This document shows, piece after piece, positions 54,292-64,000 of a stretch of DNA of 64,000 nt (position 1 is the first letter of the stretch; each line of letters starts with the position of its first letter). The notes beneath the pieces are model-generated. The model searched no databases and was not told where the DNA came from. It worked only from the letters and a program-made list of their open reading frames with translations. The stretch lies in assembly GCF_022458985.1 (NCBI RefSeq), contig NC_061777.1, positions 7,604,668 to 7,668,667 of the forward strand, in the 5' to 3' direction. The stretch is from Mugil cephalus. Taxonomy: Eukaryota > Chordata > Actinopteri > Mugiliformes > Mugilidae. The translations under genes and the position numbers were made by a program.

Positions 54292-57200
54292 CTTGAGAAA
54301 AAAAAGCTTGAGAGTTTGATATCATAGTTTTCAGCCTCCTCTCTCATAAAGGAATCAGGTCATGCAGAAAAGAGGAGAGAGTCTGTTGCCCTACAATCAA
54401 ACGTGAGTAAACGTGAGTCACACAAGAAGGAGGGGGAAGGGGGAAGAAGGAGTAGGGAAAAAAAATGGGAAAGAGAGGAAAAATATGTCAAAAAGGATCT
54501 CTATACAAAGAACTTCCAGCTGCCACAGTAAGAACTGTCCCCTGCAGACACATGCATGCAAAGATCCAGACATACACCAGGAACCCTCTGGATACATGCC
54601 ATTTCTGTCCTCTCCTCTCTGCTGGTCACTTCTCAAATGAGTCACCGCTGTTGTGTTTTGATGTATCGGTGAAGTAAAGCAGCTACGTTGGCAGCAGCAC
54701 TCACGGCGCACATACGCTCTCGTGCACAAAGTGCTCAGGAACGTGGAGCTAATCAACACTCGACGACCCAAAAGATTTACTGTTTATTCTGCTCATTGTC
54801 CTTTCAAACAAAAACTCCCTCTCAGGCATTCACTTATAAAACACAGGCAAAGGTTCACACACTCACCATTAAGGGGACAGGTCCTTTGAGATCTGCCCTT
54901 GGCCCGGACAAATAAAAAACCTTCGCTTTTACCCCCCAACAGAGCCTCACTGGCTGGGTTGACAACAACACGCTAGTTTCCTTTTTGTTTCCTTTGTGCA
55001 GCTGTGCAGCTGTTCAGCTCCGTCCACTATGGTGCCTCGCTCCCTGCAGCCCTGTCAGCTAAAAACATGTGTTTCCTGCTATAACGCGAGCACTACAGGC
55101 GCAGTGCGATTCGGAAACGCGCGTACATATCAACACACGCAAGCACCACAACACATGGCAACATGCACACATCAGACGTGAACATATGTGGATCCCACCC
55201 TTTCTGGAGTCTATCTGACATGCAGAGGCCCAGTTTGGGTGCCTCCAGCTCTGCTGCTGTGACAGCCCCACGATGTTTGAGTTCTAGCTGCGTTCCTACC
55301 AGGTTTTCATGTCTTGTTTATGCATGTGAACATGAATATGCACCCAGTAAAAATCCTCTTAAAACTCCTACAGACGATTTTCTAGAAAAATTGTGCATTC
55401 AACCTTCAAATTTTAGAAGTGTAACAACAAAATAATTGAACTTTTCTGACTGCACAGAGGTCAAGTGTGCTCTCCTAGACAGTTTAAAGAGCCTCCTGAC
55501 TAAGTGTTCAGTAAACTCACAGTTAACACAGCTAATACAATTGTTACAAGTGTGCACGTGAATATCACTGGCACACTGGTATCTTAATTGCTCTAAGAGG
55601 GTTTCACCCAATCTGTTAATATTTGAAACGTGTACAAAAAAGTCTGCAGCCAGAGGAGCATGTGGTTCGCCTGGTTAGTAGGTCAAACGTGAATGGAAGA
55701 AATGAAAACATATTTGGAGCAGCGGCTAGGCAGACCGTGAGTCACAACAGCTGGTTTAGCACACAACTCTTTACCGCAGATGCTAAGACAAGCTGAAGCA
55801 CAACACAACAACAGTTATCTACTATAATTAAAGTGAATTCTACTTATTTCTGTGCCAAATTCTGCTGAAGTGCTGACCACTTCTTCTTTTTTTCTGCACC
55901 CTGGGGCATTAGCGCCAATGTGTAATGATGATGGTGTGCTGAGGCTGTAAAGGTTGTATGTGAGACATTCTTCTCTTCAGCTAACAAGACCAAAAAGTCC
56001 ACACTGGGATGGTTAGACACCGTGCAGGGATGTCGCACATGCCTGAAATGTTCAAATTTTCTTTTTTCGGTGTGCACTTTAAATAACTTTTGAACTGCTA
56101 CAGGAAATAACTTCACTTTGAGCGCTCCCGCACATTTACAGTCCAGTCATGAACTCGGTTTCTTTCTTGGTCTCAGCATTTTTCACATTGGTGGGAACAA
56201 AAACAAATAAAAATATCATAACATGTTTCGAACCAGTCTGACTTGGCTGCACACTTCAACCTTTATAGTGGTTTCAGCTTAGGCGTTGTTCCCTCATTAA
56301 GATGTTTGCATGTGTGTTGATTAATTCCTGATGATGTGTTGCGGCATGTCGCTTTGGTAAGGCTCAGAAGGCATTATGCATTCTTTAGTTTGGGGGATTT
56401 CAGCTGAGCTCCATTAAACCAGCTGTGATCTGTTCTTGCAAAGCCCACCCCCCCTCCCAGAACAGAGAGATGCATTGTTACCTTTCAGATTCACTCTGTG
56501 TGTAATGTGACACTGCATATTTCTTATCAGAAAGAAAAACAATCTCATAAAGGCTGGAGAGGCCTCACTAAAGAGCAGGTGTTGACATTGGAAGGAAGTA
56601 TATACTGCTGAAATAATAGAGCATTGAGGAGATGAAAGGATGAAAATCAGAGAGCAAGGAGACATCGGAGAGAAGGAAGAAATCAGATCCTCGAGCTCAG
56701 CAGAAAGAGAATGAGTAACCCTGAGTCATCCTAGCCTCTGGGAATGCAGAGAGAAAAGAAGGCACCGACTTATAGGCAACATTGAGGCCATTATATGAAG
56801 ATACAGTTGGAGCATTTAATCAGGATTTTTTTCCTTTGGCTACAAACCATATTAAACATTTCACTCACAGGGGATTCACTGTGATTATCTGGACTTCTTC
56901 CCACATTCTGATCCAGCCGTATCCTCCGCCTGACCTACACTTAATTTACACTAAAGACGCAGCCCACTAATCCCGTGAGTCACAAATAACATGAGGCCCA
57001 AGTCCAGCTTCGCAGGAATGCAGCTAGTAGATACAAACTCTACTTCTCTCAATGTCAAACAGAGCACGGCGTGTTAGTGTGATGGAAAATCTCGGCACTG
57101 ACAGATGCCGGGGGAGTAGGGCGATATCTTGAGAGTCAAGTGAAACCAAGTACAACGCATTTGCCTGATAAGGAGTCAGTGACGCCGTGCAGGTTGGCTC

Positions 57201-57339
57201 AGGGTGGTACACAGATACGTCCGTGGACAGAAAACTACTCCATCAAGGGCTGTTCCTTGATAACGCACATGCACATTGAGTCCTGCAGAAGAACATGGCA
57301 TGGACATGTCCTTTCAACACCTGAAGATGAAGTTGTAGA

Positions 57340-57965
57340 TGGCAACTTCATCTTCATCTTCATCTTCGTCTGGACAAGCTCATCCGTAGGGATGGCTCGG
57401 TTCTGGGGAGGAGTTTGGACCCTGTGGGGACTGTCACGGAAAGGTGCTACAGGAGGAAAGTTCAGAGCATCCTGGGCTGTGACAGCCACCCCCTCCATCC
57501 CACCCTGGCTGGACAGAAAAGCAGCCGCAGCCAACGGCTCCTGTCACTGAGCTGTAGGACGAAGCCCTTCAGGAGGTCGTTCATCCCCACAGACATCAGA
57601 ACACACAACGCTAAGTGTCAGCAGGCCAACGGTTAATGGCTTGGGTGATTGTAATGTCTGTTGCGCATCTGTATCTGCATACAAGACACTTGTAACACTG
57701 AGACATTCTAAAATGTACCTATATATATTTCATGTCTGTGGGTGTAGATTGGACTGTATATTTTTAGAATATTTTCTGGTAACTGACTACCTCATTCTTA
57801 CACTTTTTTTTTCTTTTTTTTATTTTTATCTTATTCTATTTTTTCTCCTTGACTCATACTCTTATGTCCATGTCTGGTCACATTTATGTTCTCTATTTGC
57901 TCGAGACTCGGACAAAACAATTTCCCTGCGGGGATCAATAAAGTGATCTTGAGTCTTGAATCTTA
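57340..57965 (+). mobile_element. 3' part of a non-LTR retrotransposon (L2/Rex1-like relic)
   Basis: The plus strand encodes ERCYRRKVQSILGCDSHPLH and RRSFIPTDIRTHN, typical of the reverse transcriptase C-terminus in fish elements, and ends CCCTGCGGGGATCAATAAAG followed by short direct repeats (CTTGAATCTTAAATCTT). It is 5'-truncated and antisense to plat. Confidence 0.75.
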
Positions 57966-58432
57966 AATCTTAAACACACAAATTGCTATTTTTTTACAGG
58001 AGTGAAAGGGAAGTGGCTGTGGGTGAACTGAATGAGCATGCACACACTTTAAATTAAATGCTGCAAGACGCAATTATTGCTTGTCAAGTTGTACTATATC
58101 ATACATTTCAATTTTTTTTTAATTGTTTCTGCATATAAAATACTGCAAATAAGTTCATATAATAGTCTCATACTATATATTTATCAGCTAACTACATACA
58201 CACTGGATTGTTGCCCAACCATATTGTGCAAAAAATGTATTACAACCATAGATGTAGAACTGCAACCTTAAAGTAGGCTATCCACTCCGTCTTGTCCCAT
58301 ACACCCTGTAATAATAATTGTAACCGCACGATTCAAGGAGACACCGTATAGTTGCTGCAGGAGACAACAGCCTGGTGCATAACTCTATCGCGAGAAGATG
58401 TGGATAAAACGAAAACAAGACAACTCTCTTAC

Positions 58433-58525
58433 CGGATTTGAACTCTTCTGAAGCGACTCTTCTGTGTATGTGCGCGCAGTCAATAGTGATGCTCTCGTCT
58501 TGCTCGTGGTTTGCCTCTCGGACTG
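58433..58525 (-). other. plat: plat non-coding first exon (5' UTR)
   Basis: The minus strand has a strong donor (AAATCCG|GTAAGA) at its 3' border and a TATA box about 30 bp upstream of the inferred start. Human PLAT also starts with a non-coding exon followed by a long intron. The 5' border is estimated from the TATA box. Confidence 0.6.
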
Positions 58526-58549
58526 TGCACGTTATTGCTCGGCTCCCAG

Positions 58550-58556
58550 TTTTATA
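58550..58556 (-). promoter_or_regulatory. plat: TATA box (TATAAAA) of the plat promoter
   Basis: TATTATAAAACTGGGAGC on the minus strand places a consensus TATA element about 120 bp upstream of the first-exon donor. Confidence 0.6.
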
Positions 58557-58598
58557 ATAGTCAGGTCCGGTCCGACCGGCGTAAAGGGGGAGGGCACA

Positions 58599-58606
58599 TG
58601 ACATCA
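58599..58606 (-). promoter_or_regulatory. plat: CRE-like element (TGACATCA / TGATGTCA) upstream of plat
   Basis: The 8-mer lies about 45 bp upstream of the TATA box. The human PLAT promoter is known for a functional TGACATCA element near -110 that mediates cAMP and phorbol ester induction; the spacing here is of the same order. Confidence 0.5.
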
Positions 58607-58609
58607 GCC

Positions 58610-60325
58610 TGGAAGCGTAACTTGGGCGGGAAGATGTAGATGATGATGATGATGGTGCGATACGCTGGAAGGGACCGTCCCCAGGGACCGTACCCAGAAA
58701 CTGTAGAAATCACGAAATCAAGTGAAAATGAAAAGTTACTTAGCCTTCCCATGAGTCCCTCTGAGACGCACTTAAAACAAAACATTTGCATCAGTTCTCA
58801 TGAAATCATGAGATAATCTCGACACGTGACTTCTTTTTAATGGATAACGCCTGATGTGTATACATAATAATAAAAAAGATGTGTCTTTTCAACTTTTTTT
58901 TTATTACAAAATATATTTTTATCGTATGTTTACTGTATATACTGCATATATATATATATAGTAACATATGTGTTAGATATTCAGTTTGAAGATAAGCAAT
59001 TTATATTTATAGTTTAAGAAAACACAAGCTAGAAACCAGAGACAAATGTATTAAAACGTGTTTATTCATTAGTAGTACTAGTAGTAGTATTAAAAGAATA
59101 ATATTATATACTTTGAGTAAACAAAGTTAAAGGAAGTATAATGCTAATTCTCAAAATCTGACCTAATTAAATCATGATATGATTATTAAAGTTATTATTA
59201 ACTTCTGATAGAGGTGAAAGGAATAGAAACAAAGATATAGTAGTGTGTAATGTAGCTATTGTGTGCCATGCTTGTTGTTTGCAGTGTAATTTCTGTTAGT
59301 CGGAGGTAAAACAAATCAGAAACTACTGGAGCTTTGAAACGCACTGACAGGTGTTTATTGACATGAACCCTGCTGACCCACACCATGTGACCTCTGTCAG
59401 TCTGTGATGGGCTGTGGGTGACTCTGTAAACCCAGCGTCTGTAAACTGTAAAATAATAATAATAAAAAAAAGCTGGCACCAAGTATAATTTGTTGGAACC
59501 CCAAGCCCCTTCATCCAACCCATCCCTTCCTCAGGAAATCAGTCACTTAAACACCACAATAGCTCCATCTTTTCTTAGGAGCCATGGATGTTTTTATTAG
59601 CATGGAATAACTCATGTTCATTGGTTTTATTGGTTGTTAACTCTTTAAATAACTGAGAGCGCAGCACTTTGAGATGTAATGGCAGGATGTAGGGTGCTTG
59701 GTGTTGGCCCACTTTTTTTTTTATCTGTGTCAGTTTGCACCACATTCTTTCTTCCTGAGAATAAATGTCACAAATGCCCACAGATGGTTTTGAAATCTCT
59801 TTTTAAAAATGTAATCTATGACTTCATCTGAAAGGTGCATCAGCGTGGGCATAACCTGGAACTGAGTTACGACATGTAAAATTTCAGCGATTAAAATTTA
59901 TTTCACAATTTTTTAATTAGGCTGCCCGTTATTTACATAAACGCAATAAACAGCAGGGGATTTGTAAACTCTGTGGACGAGTTAAAGAGAGGGACAAAAC
60001 CGCTGTTTTTTGAACTATTCTTGGTTGGTAATTTATGTTGTGGGTGGATGTTTTCACCAGAGTGTTTGTCTGAACTCTCCAAATCCACAATCAACGTTTC
60101 AGGTGTCACGTGTAAGGAATGAATAAGATTCTGTCTCACTCAGGATTCAAACTTGAATACTGTAAAAATGCACGTATACAGCACTGAGGAAGTCACGGAC
60201 ACGCTTACTCGTTTAGAAAATGACAAATAAAACAAACAAGGAACTGTCACATGATCAATTACGCTAATCAATCAGGACCTAAATCTACATTTCAGTAGGT
60301 TTGATCAAGCGCTGAAGTGGGCCCC
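58610..60325. other. Intergenic region upstream of plat
   Basis: AT-rich sequence with short TA and TAG runs (near 58950 and 59075). No coding sequence with splice sites or homology was recognised. Confidence 0.6.
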
Positions 60326-60329
60326 TCCA

Positions 60330-61620
60330 TGGACCCACTGTAGTTTGCCTACCGTCCTAATATGGAAGTGGAGGATGCTGTTATCTTCTTACTACATCAA
60401 GCTCTTTCTCACCTGGAAAATCCCCTGGCAGCACTGTGAGAATCACCTTTTTTGTTTTTTTAATTTTCAAGTGCCTTCAATAGCATCCAGCCGGTGATTC
60501 TGAGGGACAGACTTGGAGGGGATGGGTGTGGACCACCAGCTGTCCGAACGGATCCTGGACTACCTCCGTTTGTGAGAGCCAGGAACTGTAGTCAGAGAGT
60601 CGAATTTCGAGCACGGAGAAGAAGTTCTCAGACGACTGGACAGTGGTGTCAGCAAAACCAACTCCCGATCAATGTGGGGAAAACCAAGGAGATGGAGGTG
60701 GACTTAAGTAGACTTCCAGTGAACACAGGCACTCTACAAGAAGGGACAGAGCAGACTACTTCTGGGGAAACTAAGGTCTTCAGGAGTGAAGGGGGCCACC
60801 CTGAAGACCTTCTGTGACTCTGTAGTGGCATCAGTCATTCGATACAGCGTGGTCTGCTGCTGGAGCGGCTACATCACAAACAGGGAGAGGAAGAAGCTGG
60901 ACAAGGTCATCGGGAAGTCCAGCTCTGTCCTGGGCTGCTCCCTGGACACAGTGAAGGAGACGGGTGACAGGAGAGTCCTGGCTAAACCGTCCTCCATGCT
61001 GGACAATGAGCCCCACCCACCTGCAGGGTGACCTGACAGCGCTAAGGAGCAGCTTCAGGGACAGACTCTTGGTGGAGTCTAACAGCAGCAGGAAGGAAAA
61101 CCCTTCCTGCTGCTGTTAGACTCCACAGTGAACACTCATAATATGAGCAATATTATTACACCTCTAGGTTTAAATACTGTCATCGTTTCACCGCTCACTC
61201 TGTGCTGTGTACAGTCCTGTGCGATATCTCTTATATATCGGTTGGCGATTCAACACTTTTTGTTGCATTTCAAGGCCTTGTCGTACGATTCTTTTTATTA
61301 CAATCCCATTACTTTTTGTTGTAATTCATTAGTTACTTCATGTGCAGCCCTGGGTCATATTCAGTAGCAGCTGTCTGTTTTGCAATTTAACAATTTCAGT
61401 TTGTCATGCAATATTTTGTGTTACAATCCAATGACTTTCTGTTGCAATTCACTGCTTCTTGTATATATGCCAATACTTGTTTATTGTTTATTCTATTCTA
61501 CCTTTTTTAATCTTATCATTTATCTTTTTACACAGTCCACTCTTTATTCTTGCTAGTTTTCTGCACTATGTATGTATTTACACTTTTATATTCACAGATT
61601 AAACAAATGTTGTATTTATC
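60330..61620 (+). pseudogene. Decayed non-LTR retrotransposon (L2/CR1/Rex1-like), polymerase relic plus 3' tail
   Basis: On the plus strand, in broken frames, the order is YRPNMEVEDAVIFLLHQALS, FSSAFNSIQPVILRDRLG, INVGKTKEMEVD, VKGATLKTFCDSVVASVIRY, and RKKLDKVIGKSSSVLGCSLD. This is the normal order of a fish LINE reverse transcriptase. From 61102 the 3' tail matches the copy at 6119-6490. Large parts of the palm domain are deleted. Confidence 0.85.
61072..61126. repeat. Perfect 25-bp inverted repeat with 5-bp spacer
   Basis: GTGGAGTCTAACAGCAGCAG... (61072-61096) and its exact reverse complement (61102-61126) flank AAAAC. It lies at the join of coding relic and 3' tail of the LINE. Confidence 0.97.
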
Positions 61621-63025
61621 AGATTAATGGGATTAAAGGATTATTTTAGGATGAAGTCTGAACTATGCTAACTATCTAGTGGAGGGTTTACCTATTTATG
61701 TATTTGTCTTGCCATGTGACTCTTGTAGGGAACTAAATAAGCATATATTTTTTTTATTTTTTACTTTATTTCTTTTGCCAACGCCCTCAGCTGTTGTAAT
61801 GGCTGCCTTCAACATAAATTCACAGGAAAATCTACTGAGATGAAAAACACATATGCGGAAGTAGACTAATGACCCAGGAAAGCTCATATAAGACGTGAAG
61901 TAAACATCAAGCAAAATGTTTTCTTCAACAGCTGCTGTAAAAATGTGTTTGTGCAGGTCAATTACAACTCCTAGTAGAAGAACCTGCTGTTGATGAATGC
62001 TGGATAAACACTTCATCATTCAAGCCGTAGGTTTACATGACTGGACAAAGACAACACAGGTGTGTCATTACAAAGTCAGTTCATTCCTCCATAAGATCTT
62101 ATCTTATCTTATCTCATCCCCAACTGCATCACATTACGTTTGTACAAACAAGAAGGGCTTTTTTCCCCCTGAGAAACGTTCTGATAGCGTGAGTATTACA
62201 CTCGAAGATCACGTCAAAGAAACGTCAGAAGTGTTTTAGCAAACAGATGCGTGCTTGCTGGTTGTACGAGGATACGGTTTCACCTAAAGTATTTAAGAAA
62301 CACTTAAGTACCAGGAAAAGTGGGAGTGATGAAAAGAGAAACATCTCCGCCTAAACTCTGGAAAGACTAATATAAATGTTCTCCAAATAAAACATCCGTT
62401 GGATCAACTATGGCCTGGCAGAGAATCTTACACATTGAAATGGAAACAAACATGACAGAAGCAAAGATACCAAAACTTTTTTTTTTTACTTTTACTTTTA
62501 CTTTTACTGCATTTAATTGTCTGTTGATGAAATTACATTTTTTAGTGTTCATTTCAAGATCTAGCTCAAAACCCACCCGAAGATTATTACATATACATCA
62601 CAAACATGATTTTTAAGGTTTTAATTAAAAGGGAAAACAGAGAGAATCATCCATTTTTATATTGTTCAGAACATAATATGGTTAATTTAGTCTTTGGACT
62701 GAAGATGTAGGAGCACCTGGAGGAAACATAAAAAAATTTAACAAGACAGGAGTTCAAACCTGAACCAGAACCTTCCACGTCACCCCAGAAATTATACGTA
62801 ATGGTCCAGACGAGTGGCTAAGTCATGACGTATCGCACGAGTTTCGATCGTGTGAGTGTGATACGTCCATTCATTGACTTTTCTGAGTGTCTGTACCTTA
62901 GTAGAGTAAACTCCTAAATAATGATTCACTCACTCACTGACCTCGTATATATCTTCTTTAAGTGGGGTGATGGTAGAAAAATTCAAACAGGAATTAGAAT
63001 TTACGCAAATTTTTAAATACACAAA

Positions 63026-63402
63026 CATCAGCCACAACATAATAACCACTGACAAGAGAAGTAAATAACATTGATCATCTTGTGACAATACAAAGTTCCA
63101 ATGTAAAACCTTTGAACCTGGTGTTTATTAGTGTGGATGTTACCTAGACATGTACCACACACCAAGACCAGACCAGACACCCCCACCCCATAGAAATGAC
63201 ATTCTTTGGTTCAAAAACAGTTTGGGAACAACTCAAAAAAAAAAAAAAAAGAAAAAAAAAACTAAACGGATCAAGTATCGTTTGGGATGATCCACAGATG
63301 CTGCCGCTCCTCTCAGCCCATAGGACCCAAAGGTTCCCCACTAACAACATCCTGCTACCAGATACCACAGAAGACATAAAGGTCACAATGTTACGCCTGA
63401 AT
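63026..63402. mobile_element. Inverted-repeat element, copy 5 (about 377 bp)
   Basis: It starts CATCAGCCACAACATAATAACCA and ends GGTCACAATGTTACGCCTGA, an imperfect inverted copy. It shares CTTGTGACAATACAA and CACTAACAACAT text with copies 1 and 2. An A-rich tract interrupts it near 63235. Confidence 0.75.
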
Positions 63403-63779
63403 ACATCATGTATATAGTGCATAATGCCAGATAAGTTGTAAATAACAAGTGCAATGGCAGAAGCTGTTGTTAAGTTTGTACATTAATCAACTGTGACTAC
63501 AAGAAGGTACCAATCAGTCCAGCCAATCAGAATCGAGGATTTTCAGTCGTCACTGAGTAACTTTAATAAAATTGGTTTATAAAGTATATAAAATGAAAAG
63601 TTGCTGGCCACAAAAGTTAAATTTAAAAGTGTATTTTAAATTGTTCTACTACAGGTGACAAGCTTAAGGTCTCATTTTTTTTTTATTATTTTATTTTTTT
63701 TAATTAATTAATGTATGTATAAAACATTCATAAAAGACATCTTAAATTGAAGTGTGAGATGTCGGAATGCCGGTAAAAC

Positions 63780-64000
63780 CATTTACAGTATGTCTGTGTC
63801 TATGTCTATGTCCATGTCCACGTCCATGAAAGTGGCAGCTGGATTTAACCCCACGACTCTGCCTCCTTGTGGGCGGGTCAGGGCTCAGGTTTACAGGAAA
63901 TGTGAGTATCAGGAAGTAGACGGCTGTTGCTTTTTGAGATCTGTTGTGCCGTCGACAAAGTTACTGCGGCGGTGTTTAAAGTCGAATTCGGTTTTAAAAA
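63780..64000. other. Window edge: hexamer-like repeat and GC-box-bearing stretch, possible start of the next gene
   Basis: A TGTCTA/TGTCCA repeat (63788-63828) precedes a stretch with a GGGCGGG box near 63869 and a donor-like AAATGTGAGTAT at 63898. No coding frame is supported. It may be promoter or first-exon sequence of the neighbouring gene. Confidence 0.2.

Larger units (their letters stand above)
53348..58432 (-). other. plat: plat intron 1
   Basis: A 5-kb intron between the non-coding first exon and the signal-peptide exon. It contains a perfect 20-bp hairpin at 54250, a purine-rich stretch at 54420-54490 and a LINE fragment near 57.4-57.96 kb. No other exon with convincing splice sites was recognised. 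Confidence 0.6.

Overview
The window is vertebrate nuclear DNA, almost certainly from a ray-finned (teleost) fish. Genes are split into many short GT-AG exons. The introns hold CA, AT and AAT microsatellites, fish-type non-LTR retrotransposon relics and small inverted-repeat transposons. All recognisable genes lie on the minus strand, so transcription runs from high to low coordinates.

Layout from left to right. (1) 1-3159: first coding exon (3048-3159) and part of intron 1 of a mitochondrial citrate carrier gene (slc25a1); the rest lies off the left edge. (2) About 4.0-31.6 kb: a complete clathrin heavy chain gene. I could join 31 constitutive exons with consistent splice phases into a 1,675-residue protein, the length I know for human CLTC. 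A further in-frame 21-nt microexon lies near the 3' end. Adjacency to slc25a1 matches the human SLC25A1-CLTCL1 neighbourhood, so I name it cltcl1, but the protein is of the full-length CHC17 type. (3) 34.0-40.0 kb: 18 coding exons of a B-cell linker-type SH2 adaptor (blnk), with tyrosine and proline-rich motifs and a C-terminal SH2 domain. Its N-terminal exons were not found. Two octamer motifs near 44.4-44.5 kb mark a possible promoter. (4) About 46.2-58.5 kb: a complete tissue plasminogen activator gene (plat) encoding signal peptide, propeptide, finger, EGF, two kringles and a trypsin-like protease (585 residues). It has a non-coding first exon and a TATA promoter with a CRE-like site. (5) 58.6-64 kb: mostly intergenic, with a retrotransposon relic, a perfect 25-bp inverted repeat, an inverted-repeat element and a GC-box-bearing stretch at the right edge.

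The genes do not form one pathway. They cover citrate export from mitochondria, vesicle coat assembly, B-cell receptor signalling and fibrinolysis. No prokaryotic-type system, CRISPR array, tRNA or rRNA was seen. The most notable points are the clathrin microexon, a methionine in place of the usual isoleucine at the plat activation site, the altered plat 37-loop, the conserved CRE-like site, and a five-copy family of inverted-repeat elements.
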